Source: Polyodon spathula
Taxonomy: Eukaryota > Chordata > Actinopteri > Acipenseriformes > Polyodontidae
Reading direction: 5' to 3'
NCBI RefSeq assembly: GCF_017654505.1
Contig: NC_054548.1
Coordinates: 31,881,774-31,945,773, forward strand
Length of the DNA: 64,000 nucleotides
Shown: positions 45,026 to 56,384 of the stretch, piece after piece
How positions within the stretch are numbered: the first letter of the stretch is position 1
How the letters are laid out: every line of letters begins with the position of its first letter
Made by a program: the position numbers and the translations under genes
Notes under the pieces: generated by a model
Databases searched by the model: none
Told to the model about the DNA's origin: nothing
Seen by the model: the letters and a program-made list of their open reading frames with translations, nothing else

Positions 45026-47802
45026 CAGGGGTTTTAAACCAGGGGTATGCGTACTGCTGGGGGTACTTCTGACGGTCATAGGGGGGGTACGCAGGACGAC
45101 TCAAATGCACAAATAAAAATGAAAGTAAGAGAAAATAATTATCTTTTTTGATCTTTAATGATCTTTGATATTTTTTTTATGGTATTATATATTCTCTAAA
45201 CCACGATGTCTACTTATTTCATCTTTGTTTAGCAGCTCAAAGTGAACGGCTAATGAAAAAAAAACAATCTATCACATCCACATACGCAGTTTCAATTTCG
45301 TGGATTTCCACTCCCTTTTTAAACGCTCTGTAAAGTTCTTTGTTTAGCTAGGCAGAGTGAACGGCTAATGAAAAAACAATCTACTACGTCCACATTTTCC
45401 GCCTGTACACATACAAGATTTTGATTGTGTGGATTTCCACTCTGATATACAGGTGAAGCAGGTGTCTGGTGATTGTGCCTAGAGAGAGGTCTATGCTGCT
45501 CATGATCTTTGCTGTTTTCAACTTGTCGTATCAGTGAAGCAGCGTTTCTGCATTTTTTTATAACTGGAAATGCTCTGATAAACATAAGTAGTCAACATAC
45601 TTTGACGGTTTTGGTTTAATACCGCGGCTGCATTTTATTAACAGCAGTAGTGGCTGGTTGAATATGTGTTCAGTGTTTGATACGTTTCTTACTTGCAGTA
45701 GAAAAACGAAGGAAAACACCAAATTCAAAGTGACATAGTTATACAAAGCCCCTTCGGATCATTTTTAGTTGGTAATTGTAGTTTTTTTTCTTGAGGTTAA
45801 TGTTTTTATATTGTAAACATTTTAAATGGCACACACAATTATGCTGAGGTGGGAATAAATAGTAACGTGACAAACATTTACAGTGCAGACTATTTTGTAT
45901 TATTTATGACTTTTCGCAATAGAAAGAGAAATATTCCTAAATACTGCCTTTTAATCTGTGCATCCAAGTTTTCAGAATGAAGCTTACTGTTTGATTTTCT
46001 GTCTCAGCAATTTGACAGTCCCAGACTGTAGTGTACAATTATATGTTAAACTACAATGGAGAATTTTTAGAAAGCTCTTCGTTGGTTTCTATAAGTTTCC
46101 AATAGTACATATAAGCCTATCTGCAGCATTTATGGAGATAGAGGCTGTCAAAACAGTCACTTGTCCATTTCACCTTGAACTAGAGGTCAAAGTCCAAGAC
46201 ATTTTTAGAAAGCTGTTAGTTGGTTTCCTATACATGTTCAATAGTAAATATGAGTGTTGCTGCAGTTTAAGACGATTTAAGCTATTACAGCATTTAGTTG
46301 TGAAGTTTGACCAGTAATGAAAGGTCAAAGTCCAAGAAATTTTTAGAAAGCTCTTAGTTGGTTTGTGTTCAACAGTAGATATGAGTCTATCTGCAGTATT
46401 TAAGGAGATTTTAGCTATTATACAAATGTGGACACACTTGTGCGCCACGTGGAAATTAGTAAATATGAGTATCTGCAATCTGTAAGATGATATGAGCTAT
46501 TAGTCTGTTGTCCAGTTTGACCATGAGTGAGAGGTCAAAGTTCAGAATAAAGGTTTTACGTCAAGTGTAGACAATATTGTAGATTATACCTTTATACAGA
46601 GATAGTTGAGAGGTACATACCTGCGAAAACAGAAGAGTGAGGTTCCTGAGTTATAGCCATTACAGTTTATATGGGTCACAGCCTGAGACCCCTCAAATCC
46701 ATAAGTCCGATCATCACCAAACGTAATAGAAACTAACTACAGATATAGTACAATCACTGTGCAAAGTTTCACATTGATTCGTTAAAAACTGTAGGAGGAG
46801 ATGTGTTGACAAATTCATATCAAATATGCCAATCGCTTTATTTGGCAAGCACATTTCTTAGGGACTGCTGCCATCTGCTAGTCAAAACTGAGAATTGCAG
46901 ACAACTTTTATTAGTCAACTCTATCTGCAGTATTTAAGGAGAAGTAAGCTGTTTGACCAGTAACAAAATGTCAACGTCCAAGACCTTTTTAGAAAGGTCT
47001 TAGTTGGTTTCCTATAAGTGTCCAGTAGTACATATAAACCTTGCTGCAGTATTTATAGAGATAGAAGCTGTTAAAACAGTCAATTGTCCAGTTTGGCCAT
47101 GAATCAAAGGTCAATTTCCAAGACATTTTTAGAAAGCTTTTATTTGGTTTCTTATACATGTTCAGTAGTAAATATGAGTCTAACTGCAGTATTTAAGGAG
47201 ATTTAAACTGTTCGTGTTTCACTGTCCAGTTTGACCAGTAACGAAAGGACAAAGGTCAAATTAAACAGCAAGGACATATCTTTATATTGGCCAAATATCC
47301 ATTATCTTGGTCTAGGAAGGTCATAGGTCAACGGAAATGTTGGTCTTATAGAGAACCAATGGTTTCCTATACATGTTCAATAGTAACTGTTTTACTATAT
47401 ATAACTATAAGTTAACTAACTTATTTTTTGGTGGTCTTGACCTGGGACCCCCAAAACCGTAAGTCCGATCGGCACCAAAAGTAATAGCAACTCAAGTCAG
47501 ATACAGTGCAATAGTTATACCAAGTGTCGATTTGATCAGTTCAAAACTAGGAGGAGATGCATTGACAAAAAGCGGTCAGAAATGAAAAGTTGAATAATAA
47601 TAATAATGAAACTGAGAGAAAGTGATGTCTGCGTTTTACAATGCAGACAATAAAAGGAATAAAATAGAAACGTGTTAACCAGATTATTCTGCATTTTATT
47701 ACAAGTGTGGTACCATTCATTGAGCAAAAATTGTAAAGGGTACTTCAGCTGAAACCTCCCGACAGAAAGGGTACAGTTTCAAAAAAAGGTTGAAAACCCC
47801 TG
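45026..47802. mobile_element. hAT element with internal tandem repeats
   Basis: Left end CAGGGGTTTTAAACCAGGGG and right end (inverted) CAGGGGTTTTCAACC are terminal inverted repeats of hAT type. The 8-bp flanks TTATAAGA and AGTTAAGA share their last five bases, a plausible decayed duplication. The left 700 bp matches the copy at 41990-42340. The middle (46030-47570) is not transposase. It is built of 138-140-bp imperfect tandem repeats and a second repeated block, with no long open frame. It is a non-autonomous element about 2.78 kb long. Confidence 0.7.
46030..47575. repeat. 138-140 bp imperfect tandem repeats
   Basis: The anchor TTTTTAGAAAG recurs at 46064, 46202, 46340, 46986 and 47126, giving spacings of 138, 138 and 140 in the uninterrupted runs. 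Each unit continues with 'gttggttt', 'atgttcaatagta' and 'ctgcagtatttaagg'-like text. A separate block with 'ataagtccgatc...caccaaa' and 'aggaggagatg..ttgacaaa' occurs at about 46670-46815 and 47430-47575, some 758 bp apart. Both suggest a higher-order duplication. Confidence 0.8.
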
Positions 47803-48785
47803 AGTTAAGAGAAGCAAAGTGTTACCTAGCAATAGCCAGTCAAGTGTGTTTTGAGTCATGCAGTGCCCGCCCACTGATCTCTCAGCAGTGTGAGGAGACG
47901 GTGCCTGCAAATTGTTGTTTTCTTTTTGAACTGCGTGTTAACAGCAGCGAACATAAAAGAAAGAAGAAATGTTAAGGTGGTTATGACACTGTTGCAAAAT
48001 TAAGCTGCATTAGGGGACTTTTTTTTTTTTTTTCATGATATACAATTGATTTTTGAATACATAAAACCAAAATCCCTACACTGTCAACTTGAGGAGACGG
48101 CAATATCTAAATATCTATATCTATCTATATAGAAAATAATACAAATAACTGTAGCATCTTAGACTTGGTTATATAGTAGTAAATATAGACTCTTTGATTA
48201 TCTGCATTTTTGTGTGCTTATTGCGTTTCTCTTGTCCGATCCAATAGATAATAGCTGCTGTTACTGCTTTGGTAAATTAATAGGAAAGCAGTGATGAAAA
48301 GTTACAGTGCTTTGTTCTTGCTGATATTTGAGAATTTGTGTTTCATTTACTGACAATCACGTTTACTAGTGATCATTGTTTAGTAGGGCGGTTTATATTA
48401 AATATGACGTCACTTATTTAATAGCCTACTCGGATAATCTCATGCATGGCAGCTTTCAGAACTTGATGTCAGTGTTCGACATTAGTTAGTTCTAATGAAC
48501 ACAGTGGCTCACAGAGAAACTGTGAATAAGAAATCGCATCCCTATCACCTTAAACGCGTGCACTCGGTAATCATGGTATAGAAAAATAGTTGCGGTTTCA
48601 AAACCTTGGCAGTTTATACTGCGGTTTACCATAAAACCGCTATACTGTGATATTCCTAATAGCAATACATTTTTAACTTTTCAACAGAAATTTACGTTAT
48701 CAGATGAGCAAAAGCAACTGAACAACATAAATAAGTAAACTTAGAAGAAAACATTTTACTGAAGCGCACAGCACAACAAGTTAAG

Positions 48786-49230
48786 TCAATTTTTTTTTCT
48801 TTTTTTGACAAAAGGGTAATCCTTTACCTTGAGTCTATGGCTGTTCACAATCAACACAGATAATGCACTTCTCCACACGCTACCTTTCTGCATAGGGCAC
48901 AGCTGTCCTGAAGTTTTGTTTTTATTGTACTTGCCAACCTGGCATTGGCATCTCTTGTGACTCAGCGAGTTTGCCAGCTTCAGCTGTGGGTACACGCTTG
49001 GCAGTCTCCCTCTGTTCCAAATGCTGCTTGCGAAGTTCCTGTGCTAACTGTAAAATATATTCTCTTCTTGGTAAATTCTTGTATGTGCATTCTTTGTAAA
49101 GTACCCAGGTGCTGATGACTGCTAGGTCCAGTACATTGTAAAACACCTGAACAGGGCACTGTCAGGAGCCAGCTTTCACTGAATACTTACATGCCATCCG
49201 ATCCAGATTTTTTTCTGTTGTAAAACTCGA
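48786..49230 (-). pseudogene. piggyBac-like transposase C-terminus
   Basis: Minus-strand frames give TFEFYNRKKSGSDGM (normally ...EYYNKTKGGVDVMD), KYSVKAG-like sequence, then VFYNVLDLAVISTWVLYKE and RREYILQLAQELR. In a shifted frame follow KRCQCQVGKYNKNKTSGQLC and further Cys-poor sequence. The N-x-LD-x-A...YK...RR.(F/Y)L..LA.EL block and a C-terminal cysteine region are typical of piggyBac transposases. Catalytic aspartates are outside the remnant. Frameshifts near 48960 and 49160 make it inactive. Confidence 0.75.
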
Positions 49231-49919
49231 AGGTCTATGGTATTTTTTTTTCACTAGTCCCGATGCTAATTGACTGACCAAAATAGCACACCTGGCAAGC
49301 TGTCGTCTGCTTTTGAAATTCATTCACTCAGGCAGAGAGTAAAGACTAATCGAATTACAGCTGAACACATTGCGGGCTGGTAAATAAATAAGAGTACAGT
49401 TCTGTATAATCAAAATACAGTTGTTTTCTGTGTGGCAGTCCCAGGGCTTCTAGGTATACTGTAATATATCCTTTATTTCTGCACTTCAGCGTTTCATGCT
49501 TTGAGAATATTTAATAAATATGGACAGAAAGGTACATGAACATGCTGCCCCAAACGTGTTACACGACTGGAGAAAATTTCATTTCAAAACCAAAAACCGC
49601 CAAAATGACTGCCGCGGGAGGCTTCTAGTGTTAAGCTTGTCTTGTGATGGACCTGGACAGAAGCCAAAAATCAGTAACCTTCAATTAAACTGTGGCTGTG
49701 TTAAAAAACAATACTGTGAACGTTTTGTAGCTGCCCCCTTGTTTAGCATTCACTGGAAGACCACAGTTGCTCCTACTGTTTTAGTGTTGTTTTTTTCCCC
49801 TTTTTTTTCTGTTTTTGAGAACATTTGTAATTGTTGCCATGCGACACAGTTAAAACAGCATTTGTGTGCTGTTATCTCTGAGCTATATCAGCTCCCTAAT
49901 TACTCTTTATTTTTCTCAG

Positions 49920-50063
49920 GAAATTTGTGGTTACCAAAGATAATGTGGCGCTTATGTACCATGCCCCTGGAAAGAGGAGAGAGTTCAATGCTTTTGTTCT
50001 TGACAAGAGCTATTATGGGCCATACGATGAGACTACTTGCATAGACTGGACTGATGATTCAAA
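49920..50063 (+). CDS. PWP2: PWP2 coding exon 5
   Basis: Acceptor TTTTTCTCAG (49910-49919) and donor GTAAGT (50064). It encodes KFVVTKDNVALMYHAPGKRR, EFNAFVLDKSYYGPYDETTC and IDWTDDS. The IDWTDDS segment is a WD40 strand and turn. It leaves AA, completed by G of exon 6. This is the same exon content as I recall for mammalian PWP2. Confidence 0.97.
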
Positions 50064-50233
50064 GTAAGTATAAGTGCTCGTACTACATCATGTAAAAATG
50101 CAATGTCTTTGTTGCTCTCATCTCAGTCTTTGTCAGTAGAAGATAATTGGTTTTGGTAACCTAAAGAAAGTTGTTTATACTGTAGAATAATGAAGAGCAG
50201 TTAATTCTAATGGTTTTATTTTCAATGATGCAG

Positions 50234-50369
50234 GTGTTTTGTTGTTGGAAGCAAAGACATGACCACATGGGTGTTTGGAGCTGAGCGGTGGGCAAACCTG
50301 GTGTATTACTCACTCGGAGGGCACAAGGATGTAATAGTTGGGTGCTTCTTTGAAGAGAACAGCCTTGAT
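50234..50369 (+). CDS. PWP2: PWP2 coding exon 6
   Basis: Acceptor GATGCAG (50227-50233) and donor GTAAGT (50370). It encodes CFVVGSKDMTTWVFGAERW, then LVYYSLGGHKDVIVGCFFEE and NSLD. The GGHKD is the GH dipeptide of a WD40 repeat. It ends in phase 0. Confidence 0.97.
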
Positions 50370-50621
50370 GTAAGTCTAGTGCAATTTGATTTGACACTTA
50401 GGACAGTAAAAGTCCTTTGTCTATTAAGAAGAGTACACTTACTTTTTCAATAGTATGACATGAAAGTGCCTGGGGAAATGCATTGAAGACTTATTCTCTG
50501 ATTTTTTTTTTTTTGAGAACCTGCTAAGTCTGTGTGAATTAAGCATTTACATTTTATGATGACATAACCTGGAACTGAAATCTCCAGGCCATGCTCATCT
50601 CTTGAGCTTTTGTAATTACAG

Positions 50622-50851
50622 CTGTACACTGTGAGTCAGGATGGAGCATTAAGTGTATGGCAGTGTGACACTGAGCTTGAGGGACTAAAACCCAGACCCC
50701 CGAAGCAGACGCCAACCGTCCACACAGAGGAGGATGCCGAGGTTCTGAAGTTCGATGAGAATAGGGTGCCTAGAGGAGAGGAGATTAGAGGGAATGCCAA
50801 CAGCCAGGAGCAGGAGGGCAGTGGAAAGGTCAAATATAGACGACAGGGAAA
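50622..50851 (+). CDS. PWP2: PWP2 coding exon 7
   Basis: Acceptor TAATTACAG (50613-50621) and donor GTAAGT (50852). It encodes LYTVSQDGALSVWQCDTELE followed by a charged, low-complexity insert (EEDAEVLKFDE, RGEEIRGNANSQEQEGSG) and GKVKYRRQGK. The acidic insert is a variable surface loop in PWP2 between two WD40 blades; the flanks are conserved. It leaves AA, completed by G of exon 8. Confidence 0.96.
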
Positions 50852-51068
50852 GTAAGTAACCAAAAGCTTTTTGGAACAGTGTTTCACCTTTTTTTCAAAA
50901 TAAGTCTGACATGTCCCAGGTTTTCCAGGATGCATGGGAACCCTGCTCGTATAAAGGCAGCATAATATTAGTGCTATGGTAGAGTATGTTTGAAACATAC
51001 AAAATATATGCTAACACTAATAACTTTTATTTGGAAAACTGAGCCCCTCCTGCAGCTTTAGCCACTGG

Positions 51069-51127
51069 AAGTGGCTGATCAACACTCCAAGAATCTTACA
51101 CCAAGAATCGTTCGATCTCAGTCACAA
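51069..51127 (-). mobile_element. short LTR fragment
   Basis: The sequence 'caccaagaatcgttcgatct' followed by 'cagtcaca' matches the minus-strand start of the LTR at 10507-11265 ('caccaagaatcattcgatct'). It abuts the truncated CR1-like LINE. Confidence 0.45.
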
Positions 51128-52629
51128 TTTTTGTCTTTAATATTTATGCATATGACATGCCTTTTAAGCCCGGAATAATTCTGGTCGCTCTTCTTTGCAC
51201 TCTTTCTAGAGCAGCAATATCTTTTTTTATAGCGAGGTGACCAGAACTGAACACAATATTCAAGATGTCTTACTAGTGCATTGTACAGTTTTAACATTAC
51301 TTCCCTTGATTTAAATTCAACACTTTTCACAATGTATCCGAGCATCTTGTTAGCCTTTTTTATAGCTTCCCCACATTGTCTAGATGAAGACATTTCTGAG
51401 TCAACAAAAACTCCTAGGTCTTTTTCATAGATTCCTTCTCCAATTTCAATATCTCCCATATGATATTTATAATGTACATTTTTATTTCCTGCGTGCAGTA
51501 CCTTACACTTTTCTCTATTAAATGTCATTTGCCATGTGTCTGCCCAGTTCTGAATCTTGTCTAGATCATTTTGAATGACCTTTGCTGCTGCAACAGTGTT
51601 TGCCACTCCTCCTACTTTTGTGTCGTCTGCAAATTTAACAAGTTTGTTTACTATACCAGAATCTAAATCATTAATGTAGATTAGGAATAGCAGAGGACCT
51701 AATACTGATCCCTGTGGTACACCGCTGGTTACCACACTCCATTCTGAGGTTTTTCCTCTAATCAGTACTTTCTGTTTTCTACATGTTAACCACTCCCTAA
51801 TCCATGTACATGTGTTTCCTTGAATCCCAACCGCGTTCAGTTTGAGAATTAATCTTTTGTGCGGGACTTTGTCAAACGCTTTCTGGAAATCTAAATAAAC
51901 CATGTCATATGCTTTGCAATTATCCATTATCGATGTTGCATCCTCAAAAAAATCAAGCAAGTTAGTTAGACATGATCTCCCTTTCCTAAAACCATGTTGA
52001 CTGTCTCCCAGGACCCTGTTACCATATAGGTAATTTTCCATTTTGGATCTTATTATAGTTTCCATAAGTTTGCATATAATAGAAGTCAGGCTTACTGGTC
52101 TGTAGTTACCTGGTTCAGTTTTGTTTCCCTTTTTGTGGATCGGTATTATGTTTGCAATTTTCCAGTCTGTCGGTACCACCCCTGTGTCAAGAGACTGCTG
52201 CATGATCTTGGTTAGCGGTTTGTAAATTACTTCTTTCATTTCTTTGAGTACTACTGGGAGGATCTCATCCGGCCCAGGGGATTTGTTTATTTTAAGAGCT
52301 CCTAGTCCCTTTAACACTTCTGCCTCAGTTATGCTAAAGTTATTTAAAACTGGATAGGAACTGGATGACATGTGGGGCATGTTGTCAGTACCTTCCTTTG
52401 TAGAAACTTGTGAAAAGTAATCATTTAATATATTTGCTATTTTATTTTCTTCCTCTACGATTTTGCCATTTGTATCTCTTAAACATTTAATCTCCTCTTT
52501 GAATGTTCTCTTGCTGTTGTAATATTGGAAAAACTTTTTGGAATTGGTTTTAGCTCCCTTAGCAATGTTCATTTCTATTTCTCTCTTGGCCTTTCTAACT
52601 TCCTTTTTGACTTTCATTTGCAGTTCCAT
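51118..52629 (-). pseudogene. CR1-like ORF2, linker and RT (503 codons)
   Basis: One uninterrupted frame from MELQMKVKKEVRKAKREIE through all core RT motifs: [49 protein letters not shown] and FADDTK (the F-A-D-D site), then thumb sequence. Both catalytic aspartate positions are intact. One deletion (VRHLEYC for VRPHLEYC) and a frameshift at the KK(D/R) run end the frame early, so the C-terminal domain is missing. The upstream endonuclease is in other frames. Confidence 0.9.
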
Positions 52630-54640
52630 GTACTCTTTCTGCGTACTTTCTTTTTGGTGCCTTTTTTAATGCTCTGTAAAGTGCCTTTTTTCGCTGAATA
52701 TTTTTTTTAATTGATCTATTAAACCATTTTGGCAATTTAGTTTTACATTTAGATTTGTCTACTTTAGGGATGTAATTGTTTTGCGCCTCTAGTACTACAT
52801 TTTTGAAGAACAACCATCCTTCTTCTGTGGTGTTTTCTCTATTTTACTCCAGTCTACTTCTGTTAGTCTCTGTTTCATGCCTTCATAGTTTGCTTTTCTA
52901 AAATTGTAAACCTTAGCTTTAGTCTTTACTTGTGGGGTTTTAAAAAACACTTCAAATGAGACCATGTTGTGGTCTGAGTTTGCCAGTGGTTCTCTGACCT
53001 CTGTTTTAGTTATTCTGTCTTTGTTATTTGAAAAGACTAAATCAAGGCATCCTTCATTTACCCACCGGGTTTTCCCATTTTATTTGGGGGAAGTTGAAAT
53101 CTCCCATTAGTATGGCTTCTCCTTTGCTACACGCATTTCTAATGTCATTGTATAACAGATTATTTTGCTCACCGTCTGAATCTGGCGGTCTATAGCATGC
53201 TCCTATTATTATGCCCTTTGAATTTTTGTCCGTTATTCTGACCCATATTGATTCGGCTTTATTTTCTTTGTCCAGGTTTAACACCGGGGCTTCAAGACTG
53301 TTTCTTATGTATAGCGCTACCCCTCCTCCTCTTCTGTCCTGCCTGTCTTTCCTATACAGTGTATACCCACAAATATTATATTCGTCCCCATCACTCTCAG
53401 ACAACCACGTTTCTGTAACACCTATCACATCATAGTTACCTGTTAGTGCAGTAGCTTCAAGTTCTAGAATTTTGTTTCTGATACTTCTAGCATTTAGATA
53501 AATACATTTAATGGTTGTCTTACCTGAGTTGTTGTTCTTGTTTTGATGCGGTCTCCCTTCTGTTTTTTTGTTGATTTCTCCCCCCTTCCTTTCTAGTTTA
53601 AATGCTTCTGAACCTGCTCGAGGATCTTTTCTCCAAGTAGACTGGTTCCCTTGTTATTTAAGTGCAGTCCATCCCGTCTATACAGATAGTCCTCGTTGTA
53701 GAATGTGGTCCAATGATCAAGATAGGTGAAGCCTTCCCGTGTGCACCACGTCTTCAGCCATGCGTTTTGATTAATTATTTCCAGCTGTCCATATGGTCCT
53801 TTGCAAGGTGCCGGTAGTATACCAGAAAATACCACAGTTTTGTTTTTCTCTTTTAATTTCCTTCCTAGCTCTCTGAATTTGTTTTGCAGGGATTTTGGTC
53901 TGTCTCTTCCAATGTTGTTTGTACCGATGTGGACGACTACTACCGGGTCGTCTCCTGTTCGTTCTAGGAGCCTGTCCACGTTCTCAGTGATGTGCTTGAC
54001 CGAGGCTCCCGGAAGGCAGCACACTGTTGTAGTAAGGGGGTCCAAACTGCGAATTGAACTGTGTTTCTCAATATGGAGTCCCCAACAATCATGACCTCCC
54101 TTCTTTTTGCTGTCTGGTCACCACTGTCAATGGGGTCCTGGATGTTGTTCCTTTCATTCTCTTGTTGTTGGTTCTGCTCATCAAAATTCTGAAGTGACTC
54201 AAATTTGTTGGTTGTTTTGATTTCTGGTGGTTGTGTTTGACGAAGTTTCTTTTTTTCCCTGCTTCTGCCTACCTGAACCCAGCTGTTCTGACCTTCTATC
54301 TCCCTGGTGGCTTTCAGTCTGTTAGGGGTGATGCAGACTTCCATGAATTGTGGGTGTGCCAGTTCCTCAAGATCCTGTTGCTGTCTCACTTCTTCCAGCT
54401 CCATTTCTAGCATACTTACTAGTTGATGCAAATCCTGGATCGCGCGGCACTTTACGCACACTTGGTTTAGCTCCGCTGGGTTTTCTCGGATTTCCCACAT
54501 CAAGCAGGTATCACAGATTACTGGCTTGAAGACCATGTTGAGGTTTTTTTTTTTTTAAGTTTAGTTTCTTCTGCAGCCGTCAACCTGCTTTCAAACTGCT
54601 TCTAAACTGCTCTGTACTTTTCCACGCCTGTACTTCTCCC
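51128..54640 (-). mobile_element. CR1-like LINE, nearly complete, 3' truncated
   Basis: Antisense in PWP2 intron 7. It carries ORF1 (53593-54536, split by a frameshift near 54010-54060), the endonuclease (52595-53428, with a deletion around 53048 removing the GEACLDLVFSNN end) and the longest RT frame in the window (51118-52629). The 3' end is missing: it stops after the GLKRHVI block. It differs from the 32.8-36.85 kb copy at only scattered positions. Confidence 0.92.
53593..54536 (-). pseudogene. CR1-like ORF1, frameshifted SGNH esterase
   Basis: The second copy of ORF1. The frame 53964-54536 has the CDTC/CVKC pair, coiled coil and block I (VGDSILRN). A small deletion near 54058 shifts into 53593-54045, which holds HIGTNNIG and RRDGLHLNNKG. 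Compared with 35751-36830 it lacks a few bases between SILRNT and the following SLDPL-type block. The start at MVFKPVICDTC supports that Met as the true ORF1 start. Confidence 0.87.
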
Positions 54641-55620
54641 ACTCGCTGTCGCTGGGAAGACTGCCTCGTTTAGCTGCGTTGTTCTGCTGCGCCTCGCCCG
54701 TGTCTCAGAACGGCGCTGAATTTGAATCGGCTGCTCCGAGTTTCAGCTTGTTTGTTATCAGAAAAACACACGCGGCTGTTTGACTTTAAGCTTCTGCTGT
54801 GTTTCCTCAATGTCCTCTGTTTTCTGATTAAAGCAATTCCATGCGTGGGCCTGGATGAGCCAGCACTCAATCGCAGTCTGCATGATGGTTACCAAGAACG
54901 TCACACACAGCAATTTGTTTTTTCTTTTTAGCTCCCTATAACTTCTCTCCAAAGCGTATCGTTTAACCCATACAGTTCTGTTCGTCAAGCTATTACAACT
55001 GGGGGAGGATTTTTTTGCCCAGTGAACTAACCACGTTTGATTGATAGACGATAATGAATGTTGCTCATTATCATGTAAGAAGAAAAAAATGACTTTTATA
55101 CTGCACTAAAATTGATTGAGAGTGTCGAAACAAATATCTAGGTATTTTAAAAGACCACTGAGCGAAGACGAGCACACAAAAATGTGGTGCTGTCTTACTG
55201 TGCCATTTGTCATTTCAAATGAAAGTTTTACACATATTATGAAAAAAATAACCGGAGCTTGACTCTCCAGTGCCTGCTATTCTTTCTTGTGTGCTGGAAA
55301 GGAAACGTGTACTAAGATTAGAGGATCTTTTTGTTTCTCAACCAAAACTCAAATATCATGAACTGTGACACATGATATTTCTGGTGGGTACAGTTCCTTT
55401 TCAGAAGACATGTACATATAAGTTATATAAAAATATCATTGTTATCATAAAGCTCTTAACCTCTCACTTGCTTTCATCACCTGTGTGTGCAATTTAAAAG
55501 ATACTGTAAAAATATAATCTATAAAGTCAAATAACAAGACCTTCAAATGTCCCCTCAAAATCATCCAAAAAAATGTGTAACATGACTTAAACACGACCGT
55601 TGTTGTTTTTCCATGAACAG
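54641..55620 (+). other. PWP2 intron 7, right part
   Basis: From the LINE 5' end to the exon 8 acceptor. Open frames around 54670-54990 on both strands are not recognised. Nothing else is seen. Confidence 0.5.
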
Positions 55621-55764
55621 GTATTTTTTTAATAAGGAAGGTGATTTCAACAACCTAACAGCTGCTGCCTTCCACAAGAAAACACATATCCTGGTGACCG
55701 GCTTTGCTTCAGGGGTATTTCATCTTCACGAGCTACCAGAGTTCAACCTCATCCATTCCCTCAG
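55621..55764 (+). CDS. PWP2: PWP2 coding exon 8
   Basis: Acceptor GAACAG (55615-55620) and donor GTGAGC (55765). It encodes YFFNKEGDFNNLTAAAFHKK, then ILVTGFASGVFHLHELPEFN and LIHSLS. It contains the FNNLTAAAFH and HELPEFNLIHSLS blocks highly conserved in PWP2. It leaves AG, completed by T of exon 9. Confidence 0.97.
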
Positions 55765-56288
55765 GTGAGCACATTGCCCATTCCAGACCCCAATACAGTA
55801 GACAGGATCAGTTACCTTTTTCACTCCCACTGGACCCTTGCATAACACTGCCACAGAAATAGATGCATGTCCAAATAAAGAGACACATTAGCATTGTAAC
55901 TGTTCTACACTCCTTGTGGAGCTGAATTTCAATTTTAGGTGTTTCTGAATAGGAAGCCCCTCTTTCAAGTCTCTTCTAAAATGTAATTGTATTGTGTTTA
56001 TAAGTACATACATACAGTGCATACATACAACAAACAAAAGAGCAATTCATTTTTTATTTTTTTTAGATTATATCCTGTTAACTTTTCCAAGGTTCTGGTT
56101 TGAAGCATTAAGCAAAGTTTTGTAATGGTCAGAACATATATATTTTTCTGAATCTAATGCAACAATTTTATGCTCTAAGTTCTTAAGTGAATTGTAACTG
56201 GGTTTTTTTGTATCTTCCAAACTAAAAGATGGCTTACCAAAAGGGCATTGTGCATTTCAAATGGTATTTACAAGTTTTTTATTGTCAG
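55765..56288 (+). other. PWP2 intron 8
   Basis: A 524-bp intron with GTGAGC donor and GTCAG acceptor. No embedded feature seen. Confidence 0.85.
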
Positions 56289-56359
56289 TATTTCAGACCA
56301 GAGGATTGCATCAATCTCCATCAACAGTATGGGAGACTGGATTGCTTTTGGTTGTGCAG
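56289..56359 (+). CDS. PWP2: PWP2 coding exon 9
   Basis: Acceptor TTGTCAG (56282-56288) and donor GTATGT (56360). It encodes ISDQRIASISINSMGDWIAF and GCA, matching the family block ISDQ.IASV.IN..GDWIAFGC. It leaves one base (G); the next exon (expected to start with LGQLLVWEW-like residues) is not in the window. This is the last PWP2 exon I can find. Confidence 0.95.
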
Positions 56360-56384
56360 GTATGTTGAAATTAATAAACTAGAA

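Larger units (their letters stand above)
39547..49919 (+). other. PWP2 intron 4
   Basis: A 10.4-kb intron dominated by a CR1-like LINE, hAT-related copies, a solo LTR and a piggyBac remnant. Stretches 42940-44550 and 47811-48780 contain no feature I can name, apart from a few short unassigned frames. Confidence 0.75.

Noticed and set aside
49520..50044. 174-codon + strand frame overlapping PWP2 exon 5
   Set aside because: It is in a different frame from the conserved PWP2 exon and includes intron sequence; only the exon frame matches a known protein.
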